From assembly GCF_041022165.1 (NCBI RefSeq), contig NZ_CP163302.1:1-64000 (forward strand): a DNA stretch of 64,000 bases, read 5' to 3'. Of this stretch, positions 43,791 through 52,334 are shown one piece after another. Made by a program: the position numbers and the translations under genes. Every line of letters starts with the position of its first letter. Within the stretch, counting starts at the first letter, position 1. The notes beneath the pieces are model-generated. The model had not been told where the DNA came from, did no database searches, and worked only from the letters and a program-made list of their open reading frames with translations. This stretch comes from Sinomonas sp. P10A9. Its GTDB lineage: Bacteria > Actinomycetota > Actinomycetes > Actinomycetales > Micrococcaceae.

Positions 43791-44752
43791 CAGGCCCTCC
43801 TGGCTGCAGTGGCTGACTTGGTCTGGACGGGAACAATCCCTGCGATCGTGCGCTTGAGCTTCTCCCACGGGGTGGGCGGCAGCGCGCGGCGGCCGCCCTT
43901 GGCGTAGTGGCGCTCGATGTAGTACTGGATGATGCTCAGGACGCTCGTGACGATCAGGTACCAGATGCTCGCGACGATGAGCAGCGGGATGGTCTGGAAG
44001 GTGCGGTTGTAGACGAGCTGTGCCGAGTACAGCAGTTCCGGCATCGAGGTCACGCTCACGAGCGAGGTGGACTTGAGCATGCCGATGACCTGATTGCCCG
44101 TCGGCGGCACGATCACGCGCATCGCCTGGGGGAGGATGACGCGGCGCAGCGCGCGTGATGTGCGCATGCCGAGCGCGACCGAGGCCTCAAGCTGGCCCTG
44201 GTCCACCGAGAGGATGCCGCCCCGGACGATCTCGGACATATAGGCGCCTTCATTGAGTGCGAGCCCGAGGAGGGCGGCCATGAAGGGGGTCACGATCTGG
44301 TTGGCGTTGCCCGCCCAGATCGTCGGACCGATGAAGGGAATTCCCACATCGATCGTCGGGAAGAGTGCCGCAAGGTTGTACCAGAAGATCAGCTGGACCA
44401 GGAGCGGCGTTCCCCGGAAGAACCACGTGTAGAACCATGCGACCGTCGAGAGGATCCGGATCGGCGAGAGCCGCATGACGGCGGTGAGCATGCCGAGCAG
44501 GATGCCGAAGAGCATCGACAGGACTGTCAGCTCGAGGGTCCGCAGGAGGCCGAACACGATGCTCTGGCTGAAGAACCAGCCGGCTACTACGTCCCACTGC
44601 AGGTTCGGATTCGTGAACAGCATCTGGACGATGCCGCCCGCGAACAGGAGGACAAGCACCGAGAGGATCCACCAGCCCCAGTGGGCGCGATGCGCGACCC
44701 GGATGTCGTCGGACGCCTCGGTGGCCGGCCGCGCGTCGTTGACCGTGCTCAT
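43790..44752 (-). CDS. Amino-acid ABC transporter permease (HisM/GlnP-type)
   Basis: 320 residues from ATG 44752 (GGTGGAG upstream). N-terminal charged region, then a helix ([15 protein letters not shown]) and the BPD_transp_1 domain ([16 protein letters not shown] to near 300), with EAA loop [21 protein letters not shown] single permease serves as homodimer. First gene of the operon; reads away from GntR. Confidence 0.93.
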   Translation of the reverse strand: MSTVNDARPATEASDDIRVAHRAHWGWWILSVLVLLFAGGIVQMLFTNPNLQWDVVAGWFFSQSIVFGLLRTLELTVLSMLFGILLGMLTAVMRLSPIRILSTVAWFYTWFFRGTPLLVQLIFWYNLAALFPTIDVGIPFIGPTIWAGNANQIVTPFMAALLGLALNEGAYMSEIVRGGILSVDQGQLEASVALGMRTSRALRRVILPQAMRVIVPPTGNQVIGMLKSTSLVSVTSMPELLYSAQLVYNRTFQTIPLLIVASIWYLIVTSVLSIIQYYIERHYAKGGRRALPPTPWEKLKRTIAGIVPVQTKSATAARRA

Positions 44753-45140
44753 CGGTCTCCACCGGCCCCTCGGCTGAGCCGGGAGCGGCCTGTGGCGACG
44801 GGCTGCGCGTGCACGGATCCAAGCCCGAGTCCGGGCGTGTTCGCGTGACCGGGATTCCACCCGGGGGACGGGCCGACGGTGCAGCCCCGTGCGCTAACAA
44901 CGTTCTTCATGGGAGTTGCCCTTCTGGGGAATCGGAGCTCCCCACGGAGGTCGGGTATGCGGTGCACTGCCGCCTGCCGGGTGGGAGAACATCAGTGCCT
45001 CTCCAGAGGACTCCGGGTCGGCGATGTGACCTTCCTCATAGTGGGCCACTTTGGATCAAAGATCAAGAGAATCTGGAGAAGTGGACCAAAGAGGCTCTGG
45101 GTCTTGCCTTTGGCCGGAACCCAGTTTGTATATTTGATCC
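44753..45140. promoter_or_regulatory. Divergent control region of the ABC operon and gntR, with operator-like GATCAAAGATC
   Basis: 388-bp gap without a gene. GATCAAAGATC at 45054-45064 is echoed by TTTGATCC at 45132. A TATATT -10 box at 45127-45132 lies 8 nt before the gntR ATG, so that message is probably leaderless. The same motif GATCTTTGATC recurs after gntR (45937-45947), making it a good GntR target candidate. Binding is inferred. Confidence 0.6.
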
Positions 45141-45830
45141 ATGTCCATAGCCATAGCCAAGAGGGTCGAGCCTGCGCTCCTGACTGATCAGGTGTACGAA
45201 ACGATCCATCAGGCGATTCTCAGCGGCGAGCTGCCCGGGGGCTCCCGGCTGACCGTGCGCGAGCTGGCGGACCAGGTCGGGACGAGTGCGATGCCGGTGA
45301 GGGAAGCCATCCGCCGACTGGAGGAGTCCGGCATGGTCGCGCGCGAGCCGCACAAGGGCGCGGTCGTGAAGACCCTCACTCTCGAGGAGCTGCTCCATGT
45401 CTACGACATGCGGCGGCTTCTCGAGGTCGAGGCCGCACGGTTGGGCGCACCGCACGTCACGGCCCAGGACGGCGACCGGATGCAGGCGGAGTATGACTTG
45501 ATGCTCACGGCGATCAGGGAGCATGAGGTCATCGCCCTCCTCGACCACGACGAGGCACTGCTCGAGATCCTCTACGGGAGAGCCGGCAACCCGCTCCTCG
45601 TCCGGATGATCCGCAACCTCTGGCAGCAATGCCGCGCGTACAAGATCGTGGGCGCCGACGGAACCCTGTCCGCGGCGGGGGACGATTCGCTGTGGCGCTA
45701 TCAGGAGGACCTGATCGCGGCCGCCCGACATCGGGACCCCATCGCCGCGGCTGCGGTCAACGAGGCCTCACTCGCCAACGCGACGGACCGCATCAGGAAG
45801 CTCCTCGCTGCCCAGACCAGTGCCGTTTGA
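45141..45830 (+). CDS. GntR-family (FCD subfamily) transcription regulator
   Basis: 229 residues. N-terminal winged helix: QVYETIHQAILSGELPGGSRL, TSAMPVREAIRRLEESG. C-terminal all-helical FCD effector domain from about 85 (YDMRRLLEVEAARL). FCD regulators usually sense organic acids or amino-acid-related ligands. It is divergent from the amino-acid ABC operon and probably regulates it and itself. No Shine-Dalgarno sequence. Confidence 0.9.
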   Translation: MSIAIAKRVEPALLTDQVYETIHQAILSGELPGGSRLTVRELADQVGTSAMPVREAIRRLEESGMVAREPHKGAVVKTLTLEELLHVYDMRRLLEVEAARLGAPHVTAQDGDRMQAEYDLMLTAIREHEVIALLDHDEALLEILYGRAGNPLLVRMIRNLWQQCRAYKIVGADGTLSAAGDDSLWRYQEDLIAAARHRDPIAAAAVNEASLANATDRIRKLLAAQTSAV

Positions 45831-45919
45831 GCGACCTCCTGCCGGGCAGTCCGAGCGACGATCCGCGCGGATCTCCGCGATCATCTGGTCTGGTTTATGC
45901 CCGTCGGACGATTATTTTC

Positions 45920-45947
45920 GATCAAGATCTAGGAAAGATCTTTGATC
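45920..45947. promoter_or_regulatory. Inverted-repeat operator-like site after gntR
   Basis: GATCAAGATCT / GATCTTTGATC arms (45920-45930 and 45937-45947) form an imperfect palindrome in an unusually AT-rich stretch. The right arm is the reverse complement of GATCAAAGATC upstream of gntR. It may be a second GntR site or control the SRPBCC gene at 46060; hairpin termination of gntR is the alternative. Confidence 0.55.
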
Positions 45948-46059
45948 ATATTTACGCTGATCGATGACCGTGAGAGCGGATCTTGACCCATCGCCGTCAT
46001 GCGTGCCTAGCATGCAGAAGGGCCCCGGTGGCCGGGAACCGTACGGAAGGGGCGCGCAA

Positions 46060-46608
46060 ATGTCTGGACTCGAGGAGCTCGACGGCGAGTATGCCGAGGT
46101 CGAGGGACGCGGCGCCGTGACCTTCATCCGGTCCTACCCGGTTCCGGCCGCGGACGTGTGGACGGCCGTGAGCACCGAGGACGGTCTCGCCGGCTGGTTT
46201 CCCTCGCGCGTGCAGATCGCGCATGACGCCGGCACGGTCACCTTCAGCGGCGACCCGAACGACGCGGCGGGCGGCAGCACGGACCAGATCGTCGACTGGG
46301 ACCCGCCGCGGCGCTGGGCCTTCGCCTGGGGCGGCGACCTCATGGAATTCCTTGTCGAGGGCTCGGACGACGAGTGCGAGCTCACGCTCCGGGACTGGCT
46401 CGCCGACAGCACCGCGGCCGCGCGCAATGCCGCCGGGTGGCACGTGTGCCTGCGCGAGCTCGCGAAGAAGCTCGAGCGCCTGGCCTCAACCGCCCCGCAC
46501 TCGGGGCCGGGGACTGCCGATCGGCCGGACGACTGGGGTCAGCTCTATGCCGGCTACGTCGCCGCTGGCCTCCCGAGCGGTGCGCCGATCCCGGGCCGCG
46601 ACGCTTGA
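46060..46608 (+). CDS. SRPBCC (AHSA1-type) protein
   Basis: 182 residues from ATG 46060 (GGAAGGGG upstream). START-like helix-grip: VTFIRSYPVPAADVWTAVST, GWFPSRVQI, DWDPPRRWAFAWGG, and the long C-terminal helix (AAGWHVCLRELAKKLERL). Ligand unknown. It ends 4 bp before the tandem duplication. Confidence 0.85.
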   Translation: MSGLEELDGEYAEVEGRGAVTFIRSYPVPAADVWTAVSTEDGLAGWFPSRVQIAHDAGTVTFSGDPNDAAGGSTDQIVDWDPPRRWAFAWGGDLMEFLVEGSDDECELTLRDWLADSTAAARNAAGWHVCLRELAKKLERLASTAPHSGPGTADRPDDWGQLYAGYVAAGLPSGAPIPGRDA

Positions 46609-46612
46609 GCGC

Positions 46613-46802
46613 CGGCGCCGGTGAGGTCAGTTGTCCTCTGGCGGCGGGGTAGGGTCCGGCGTCTTCTTGCCTTTGGCCTTGGGCCTCGTGGGTTCGGGGG
46701 TGGGCGTCGGCGCCGGTGAGGTCAGTTGTCCTCTGGCGGCGGGGTAGGGTCCGGCGTCTTCTTGCCTTTGGCCTTGGGCCTCGTGGGTTCGGGGGTGGGC
46801 GT
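46613..46802. repeat. Exact 95-bp tandem duplication
   Basis: Units 46613-46707 and 46708-46802 are identical as far as read, both starting CGGCGCCGGTGAGG and ending GGGTGGGCGT. The right unit codes the last 27 or so residues and stop of the lipoprotein gene (minus strand); the left unit repeats that tail after the stop. Confidence 0.95.
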
Positions 46803-47135
46803 CGGATCCAGGGTCGCGGTCGGGGCGGACTGGGCCGAGGCAAGGGCTTGCAGGTCCTTGCGCACGCTCGCGATGGCTCCGAGGACCTGCGATGACCGGT
46901 CGCTGCTCATCGTGCCGTTCGAGGACGCGTTCCGCGCCTCGCGCTCGAGCGAGTCGAGCTTCGCCAGCGCGTCCGCGTACCGTCCGGTCGCGGCCTCGGT
47001 ACGCAACTCCTGTGCCGCACCGGCGAGCTTCGAGGCAACCCCGGCGTCGAGGGCCGGTGCGGGGGAACAGCCGCTCAGGAGGGTGGCCGCGAGTCCTGCG
47101 GCCACGGCGCCGAGCCAGAGGGTGCGTGCCGTCAT
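46722..47135 (-). CDS. Lipoprotein of unknown function coupled to a Ser/Thr kinase
   Basis: 137 residues. Signal and lipobox TLLSGC (Cys about 23). A helical middle (about 30-100: KLAGAAQELRTEAATGRYADAL) and a Thr/Pro then Lys/Pro end (PTPTPEPTRPKAKGKK). Its ATG overlaps the kinase stop (ATGA), so the two are made together; this suggests shared envelope or signalling work. No family recognised. Confidence 0.8.
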   Translation of the reverse strand: MTARTLWLGAVAAGLAATLLSGCSPAPALDAGVASKLAGAAQELRTEAATGRYADALAKLDSLEREARNASSNGTMSSDRSSQVLGAIASVRKDLQALASAQSAPTATLDPTPTPEPTRPKAKGKKTPDPTPPPEDN

Positions 47136-48472
47136 GGCCTGAGACTCCGTTCGAGCTGGTCGAGATGCGTCCCGAGCTGCCCGGAGACAGCGGGGGAGGC
47201 GGGAAGGGGCGGCAGGTTCGCGGGCTGTGCGGGAAGCACGGCCCGGAGCACGAGCGGCACGATCACGAGGAGCGCGGCCAGGATCCCGACCGTGACGGCG
47301 GCCCAGAAGAGTCCGCGTCGGGGCCTGCGGGACGCACGGGCGGCGGATCCGCCACGGGGCCGGGCGGACGACGGCGCGTGGCTCGGTACCGCGGGCGGGT
47401 CCTGGGGGAGTTCGGGGACGAGGGTGGCAGCGCGCCACGCACGGGTCTGCTGGCCATCCTGTTCCGCGCCCAGCCGGCTCATTTGGGCCGTGTGCACAGC
47501 CGCGGACGCCGACGGCATCACCTGCGTGCCTGCGCCCTCGAAGACGGCGGGCGCGAGCGCCTGGGTGAGCGCGCCATCCGCAGGGTCCGGGGACTCGATC
47601 GCGCGAGTCGGCGCCCCGCCGTCGGCCGGGGCCTCCCCGCGGAGCACTCGGACAATCTCGGTGGCGTCGGGCCGGTCGGCGGCGTCGCGCGCCGTCATAC
47701 GCGGGAGGAGCGAGGCCCACGGGCCGCCGAGGTGAGTGGGGATGCGGGGATCGCGGAGGAGCCGCGCGACGGCTGCCTCGACCGCCCCGCCCGTGAACTC
47801 CATGGAGCCCGTGAGGGACTCGAGGAGCACGAGCCCAAGCGAGTAGATGTCTGACGCCGGTCCGACCTTCTCGCCGCGCGCCTGCTCCGGGCTGAGATAG
47901 TTGGCCGTGCCGATCGTCGTGTTCGTGAGGGTGAGTCTCGAGGCGTCGGTGAGGCGGGCGATCCCGAAGTCGGTGAGTTTGACAGGCCTGCGGCGGTGGT
48001 TCGGGTCGGCGTGGGGGACGAGGATGTTCGCGGGCTTGATGTCTCGGTGCACGATCCCGAGCGCGTGCACGTATGCGAGGGCGCCGGCGAGGTCGAGCGC
48101 GAGGAGGCGCGCGTCGTCGGACGTGAGGGCGCCTGAGGCAAGGCGCTGGCGCAGGTCCGTGCCATCGACGAACTCCATGACGAGGTAGGCGACCTGAGTG
48201 GTCCCGTCGTCCTGGGCGTCGGTGCCAGCGTCGTAGAGGCGCACGAGGCTCGGGTGGTTGAGGCGCGCGAGGACCTGCATCTCGCCACGGCGACGTTCTT
48301 CGTGGCGGGGGTCCGGCGCGTGGGTACGGAAGGTCTTGACGGCCACGTCGCGCCCCAGAACCTCATCATGGGCCCGGTGCACCGTGGCCATGGCGCCGCT
48401 GCCGGCGACCTCGAGGAGCCGATACCTGCCGCCGACGAAGGTAGGGTCGAGCCCGATATCACTCTCGGCCAC
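47132..48472 (-). CDS. Membrane Ser/Thr protein kinase (PknB-type)
   Basis: 446 residues from GTG 48472, which has GAGGAAGGG 6 nt upstream; an earlier GTG at 48499 is possible. Kinase lobe: AGSGAMATVHRAH, ATP Lys in DVAVKTF, catalytic HRDIKPANIL, TDFGIARL, and TANYLSPEQ. A Pro/Ala linker follows, then one membrane helix (about 390-412) and a short outer tail of about 35 residues without PASTA domains. Senses an unknown signal at the membrane; substrates unknown. Confidence 0.93.
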   Translation of the reverse strand: MAESDIGLDPTFVGGRYRLLEVAGSGAMATVHRAHDEVLGRDVAVKTFRTHAPDPRHEERRRGEMQVLARLNHPSLVRLYDAGTDAQDDGTTQVAYLVMEFVDGTDLRQRLASGALTSDDARLLALDLAGALAYVHALGIVHRDIKPANILVPHADPNHRRRPVKLTDFGIARLTDASRLTLTNTTIGTANYLSPEQARGEKVGPASDIYSLGLVLLESLTGSMEFTGGAVEAAVARLLRDPRIPTHLGGPWASLLPRMTARDAADRPDATEIVRVLRGEAPADGGAPTRAIESPDPADGALTQALAPAVFEGAGTQVMPSASAAVHTAQMSRLGAEQDGQQTRAWRAATLVPELPQDPPAVPSHAPSSARPRGGSAARASRRPRRGLFWAAVTVGILAALLVIVPLVLRAVLPAQPANLPPLPASPAVSGQLGTHLDQLERSLRP

Positions 48473-48556
48473 GTGTTGCCCTTCCTCGCCCGTCGTCACA
48501 CCCGATCTAGCCTAGTGGACGCACCGGGGTGCTCGCTCCGTATTGCGGCATGGGAA

Positions 48557-48591
48557 GGGCCCCGCCGCGCACGTTCCGCGCGGTGGGGCCC
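48557..48591 (-). terminator. GC-rich terminator of the aldehyde dehydrogenase gene
   Basis: 14-bp stem GGGCCCCGCCGCGC / GCGCGGTGGGGCCC with a 7-nt loop and one G-U pair, 56 bp past the minus-strand stop and followed on that strand by TTCCC. Confidence 0.75.
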
Positions 48592-48646
48592 AGCTCCCCG
48601 GCCAGAAGGAAATAGTCCTCTGGCAGAATATAACTACAAATGCATA

Positions 48647-50068
48647 TTAACCGTGGATGACCTGGGGTTGGCCGAGGTGCTTGAGGCCTTCGGTGCCGAA
48701 TTCGAGGCCGTAGCCGGACTGCTTGGCACCGCCGAATGGGGCCATGGGGTTCACCGCGCCGTGGTTGTTGATCCAGACGCTGCCGGCTTCGAGGCGCGCG
48801 GCGACGGCGTGGGCCTGGTCGGGGTCGGTGCCCCACACGGAGGCGCCGAGGCCGACTTCGAGGGCGTTGGCCATGGCGACGGCGTGGTCCACGTCGGTGT
48901 ACTTGATGATGGGCAGGGCGGGGCCGAACTGCTCCTGGGCCACCAGCGGGTTGTCGTTGTCGATGTCCGCGACGAGGGTGGTGGGGTAGAAGTAGCCGGG
49001 CTGGTTCTCGTCGGGGTTTCCGCCGAGGAGGACGCGGGCGCCGGCGTCCTTCGCGTCCTCGACGAGACCGGCGACGATCTCGTACTGGGACCTGTTCTGC
49101 AGCGGGCCCAGGACGTTCTCCTCGTCCAGGCCCACGCCCATCGGCACGTTCGCGGCGTACTCGGTGAGGGCGGCGCAGACGTCCTCGTAGATGTCCTCGT
49201 GCACGTAGAGGCGCTTGAGGGCGGCGCAGGTCTGGCCGGTATTGATGAACGCGCCCCAGAAGAGGCCCTCGGCGATGGCCTTCGGGTCGGCGTCGGGCAG
49301 GACGATGCCGGCGTCATTGCCGCCGAGCTCGAGGGTCAGGCGCTTCACGGTGTCCGCGGAGGAGCGGATGATCGACTTGCCCGTGGCGGTGGAGCCGGTG
49401 AACATGACCTTGCCGATCGCGGGGTGCTCGGCCAGCGCCGCGCCCACGTCGCGGCGGCCGGGGACCACGTGCAGGACACCCTCGGGCAGTTCCTGGTTGA
49501 TGACCTTGACGAGGGCAAGGACGGACAGCGGGGTCATGCCGGAGGGCTTGACCACGGCGGTGTTGCCCATGCGCAGGGCGGGCGCGATCTGCCAGACGGT
49601 GATCATCATGGGCCAGTTCCACGGCCCGATCGCACCCACGACCCCGATCGGGCGGTAGTGCAGCACCGCCCTGGTCCCGTCGGCGTCGACCACGGTCTCG
49701 GGTTCGAGGACGGTCGCGGCCGTCGCGCGCAGCCAGGCCGCGCACGCGCCGACCTCGAAGCGGGCGTTGGGGCCGTTGAGCGGCTTGCCCTGCTCGCGGG
49801 AGAGGATCCGGGCCAGCTCTTCGGCGTTTGCCTCGACCGCGTCCGCGGCCCGCAGCAGCGCCTCCGAGCGCGCCGCGTGCCCGAGCGCTGCCCAGCCCGG
49901 CTGGGCCGCCTGAGCGGCCGTGATGGCCGCCTCGAGGTCCGCCACGCTCTGCAGCGGCGCGAAGCCCACCCGCTCCCCGGTGGCCGGGTCCAGCATCTCC
50001 TGCCGCGGCGTGCCCTCGGGCGCCTCGACCGATCCCAGCAGGGTATCTGCGTGCTCGAGCGTTTCCAT
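48647..50068 (-). CDS. NAD(P)-dependent aldehyde dehydrogenase
   Basis: 473 residues, ATG 50068. ALDH fold: PWNWPMMITVWQIAPAL, cofactor motif FTGSTATGKSI, general base in TLELGGNDAGIV (Glu), nucleophile Cys in NTGQTCAALKR (about residue 285), and C-terminal PFGGAKQSGYG. It resembles succinate-semialdehyde and other short-chain semialdehyde dehydrogenases. Substrate not decided. Alone in its transcript, ended by a hairpin. The gap to 50296 shows no gene. Confidence 0.93.
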   Translation of the reverse strand: METLEHADTLLGSVEAPEGTPRQEMLDPATGERVGFAPLQSVADLEAAITAAQAAQPGWAALGHAARSEALLRAADAVEANAEELARILSREQGKPLNGPNARFEVGACAAWLRATAATVLEPETVVDADGTRAVLHYRPIGVVGAIGPWNWPMMITVWQIAPALRMGNTAVVKPSGMTPLSVLALVKVINQELPEGVLHVVPGRRDVGAALAEHPAIGKVMFTGSTATGKSIIRSSADTVKRLTLELGGNDAGIVLPDADPKAIAEGLFWGAFINTGQTCAALKRLYVHEDIYEDVCAALTEYAANVPMGVGLDEENVLGPLQNRSQYEIVAGLVEDAKDAGARVLLGGNPDENQPGYFYPTTLVADIDNDNPLVAQEQFGPALPIIKYTDVDHAVAMANALEVGLGASVWGTDPDQAHAVAARLEAGSVWINNHGAVNPMAPFGGAKQSGYGLEFGTEGLKHLGQPQVIHG

Positions 50069-50296
50069 GAAGTCCTCCTCATCGAGTCCGGTGTTCGTTC
50101 AAGCATCCGGCGAGGCTCCGCCGCCGTGCTTGACCACGCGCGCCCGGTGCTTGTCCGAGGGTGCACGGTTGGCGCGAGAGCCTAATCGGCCCTACCGCCC
50201 TACCGGCCCAACCGGCCTCGGGACCGCGGCCCAACCCGCTCGTCTCCCCGTTGGTCTCCCCGCTCGCGGGGATGCCGCTGGCGTACGCTTCTGTCC

Positions 50297-50773
50297 GTGT
50301 CCGAGTTCCGCCACCTGAGTGTCCCGATCGCCCTGTCGCCCCGCGCTGTCTCTGCCTTCGCGGGCCATCCCGCCAACCTCCCGTGCTGGGCCGCGGGCCT
50401 TGCGGCGGGCGTCCGTGCAGAGAACGGCCGCTGGATCGCGGACTCCCCGATGGGCGCGGTCGAGGTGAGGTTCGTCGGCGACACCGCCGCCGGGATCCTC
50501 GACCACGAGGTCACGCTGCCCGATGGGAGCGTGGTCCTGAACCAGTTCCGCGTCCTCGCCGACGGCGCGCACAGCCTCGCGGTCTTCCACCTCCGCCGTG
50601 CGGACGGCGTCACCGATGAGGCCTTCGAGGCCGACGCCGCGGCCGTCCAGGCCGACTTGGACACTCTCAAGGCCGTCCTCGAGGCTGGTACCTCCGAGAC
50701 CGGCACCTCCGACACCGGATCTTCCGGGACCGGAATCCCTGAGGCGCGCACCCCGGAGGCGGGCACCGCGTGA
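50297..50773 (+). CDS. SRPBCC-type (polyketide cyclase-like) protein
   Basis: 158 residues, GTG 50297. Helix-grip elements: RHLSVPIALSPRAVSAFAGHP, then FVGDTAAGILDHEVTLPDG, and helix EAFEADAAAVQADLDTLKAV. The last 25 residues are a Thr/Ser/Gly-rich run of TSETG/TSDTG/SSGTG-type units. It overlaps the MFS gene by 4 bp (GTGA). Confidence 0.75.
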   Translation: MSEFRHLSVPIALSPRAVSAFAGHPANLPCWAAGLAAGVRAENGRWIADSPMGAVEVRFVGDTAAGILDHEVTLPDGSVVLNQFRVLADGAHSLAVFHLRRADGVTDEAFEADAAAVQADLDTLKAVLEAGTSETGTSDTGSSGTGIPEARTPEAGTA

Positions 50774-52218
50774 CCGAGACCAGACAGCAGACCCAGCCGG
50801 TCGGCGTCGAGCGGCGGGGGGTGCACCGCGCGTGGCTCGTCGCCGCTGTGACGCTTCTCGCGCTCGTGGCCGCGGCCGCCTTCCGTTCGACGACGGGCGC
50901 GCTCTTTGAACCCCTCGAGGCCGAGTTCGGGTGGACAAGGGCTGAGACCTCGGGCGCCGTAACGGCGAACCTCGTGATCTACGGGCTCGTGGCGCCGTTT
51001 GCCGCGGTGCTCATGGAGCGGTTCACGCTGCGCAAGGTCGTGGCGACGGCGCTTGTCCTCGTCGCCGCGGGAAGTGGTCTGACCACTCTCATGACCGCCG
51101 CGTGGCAGCTGTGGCTGCTGTGGGGCGTATTCATCGGCGTGGGCACGGGCATGCTCGCGCTCGTCTTCGGCGCCGTCGTGGCCAACCGTTGGTTCGCGGC
51201 CCGGCGCGGGCTCGTGATGGGCTTCTTCTCGGCCGCGAACGCGTGCGGACAGCTGGTCTTCCTGCCCGTCGTGGTGCAGCTGGCCGCGCACGAGGGCTGG
51301 CGCACCGCCGCGCTGCTTGTCGCCGTGTTCGCACTCGCGATCGTGCCGCTGCTCGCTTGGCCGTTCGCCAACTCGCCCGCGGAGGTGGGGGTGGCGCCGT
51401 ACGGTGCGTCGCCCGCCGTCGCGCCCGCACGTGCGCACGACGCCGCCAGCTCGCCTGGGCTGGAGAGCTCGCCGTTGGGTGCGGAGACGGCGCTGCGCGA
51501 GGAGGCGGTGCAGCGCGAGGAGGCGGCTCAGCGCGGAGGGGCACCGCACGAGGTCGTGCAGCGCGAGGAAGTGGTGCAGCGCGAGGAGGCGCCCGCCGTC
51601 GTGCGCCGGAACGCGGCGGTGGAGGCTCTCTCGGTACTGCGCGAGTCGCTGCGGTCGAGGGCCTTCTGGATCCTGCTGTTCACGTTCTGGGTGTGCGGCT
51701 GGAGCACGAACGGGCTCATGCAGACCCATTTCATCCCCGCCGCCCACGATCACGGCATGCCCGCGACCACCGCGTCCGGGCTGCTTGCACTCATCGGCGT
51801 GTTCGACGTGATCGGTACCGTCGCCTCCGGCTGGCTCACGGACCGCGTGCGGCCGTGGATCCTGCTCGTCGCGTACTATGCGCTGCGCGGGGCCTCGCTG
51901 CTCACGGTCAACGCGCTGCTCGCGCCGGACGTCGAGCCGCCGCTGTGGATCTTCATCGTCTTCTACGGGCTCGACTGGGTTGCGACCGTGCCGCCCACCG
52001 TGGCGCTGTGCCGCGAGCACTTCGGCGCGGCCAAGAGCTCGGTGGTGTTCGGGTGGGTGTTCGCCTCGCACATGGTCGGCGCCGGGGTGGGCGCGTTCCT
52101 GGCCGGGTGGGGACGCGAGGTGAGCGGGACCTACACGACCGCGTGGCTCTCCGCGTCCCTGCTGTGCTTCGCCGCGGCCGCGAGCCTGTTCTTCCTGCCG
52201 CGCCGACGGGCCGCCTGA
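50770..52218 (+). CDS. MFS transporter with a Gln/Glu-rich repeat loop
   Basis: 482 residues, about 12 hydrophobic helices. N-half: LFEPLEAEFGWTRAETSGAV, RWFAARRGLVMG. The middle cytoplasmic loop (about 205-280) contains near-repeats QREEAVQREEAAQ. C-half has GWLTDRVRPW. The layout is that of the OFA (oxalate/formate)-like monocarboxylate group; substrate unknown. Co-expressed with the preceding SRPBCC gene by overlap. Confidence 0.85.
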   Translation: MTETRQQTQPVGVERRGVHRAWLVAAVTLLALVAAAAFRSTTGALFEPLEAEFGWTRAETSGAVTANLVIYGLVAPFAAVLMERFTLRKVVATALVLVAAGSGLTTLMTAAWQLWLLWGVFIGVGTGMLALVFGAVVANRWFAARRGLVMGFFSAANACGQLVFLPVVVQLAAHEGWRTAALLVAVFALAIVPLLAWPFANSPAEVGVAPYGASPAVAPARAHDAASSPGLESSPLGAETALREEAVQREEAAQRGGAPHEVVQREEVVQREEAPAVVRRNAAVEALSVLRESLRSRAFWILLFTFWVCGWSTNGLMQTHFIPAAHDHGMPATTASGLLALIGVFDVIGTVASGWLTDRVRPWILLVAYYALRGASLLTVNALLAPDVEPPLWIFIVFYGLDWVATVPPTVALCREHFGAAKSSVVFGWVFASHMVGAGVGAFLAGWGREVSGTYTTAWLSASLLCFAAAASLFFLPRRRAA

Positions 52219-52334
52219 ACGCGGAGCCCTGTCCTTCCGGCCGGTGATCGGCGGGTGGCCGGGACGGCGTCATCTTTCGTGCGCCGTGCGGACCCGGGTT
52301 GACCTCCTCTCATTCCGGTTGACAGGCTTGAAGC

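Noticed and set aside
48254..50185. 643-residue plus-strand open frame
   Set aside because: Antisense to the kinase start and aldehyde dehydrogenase, whose motifs are complete on the minus strand.
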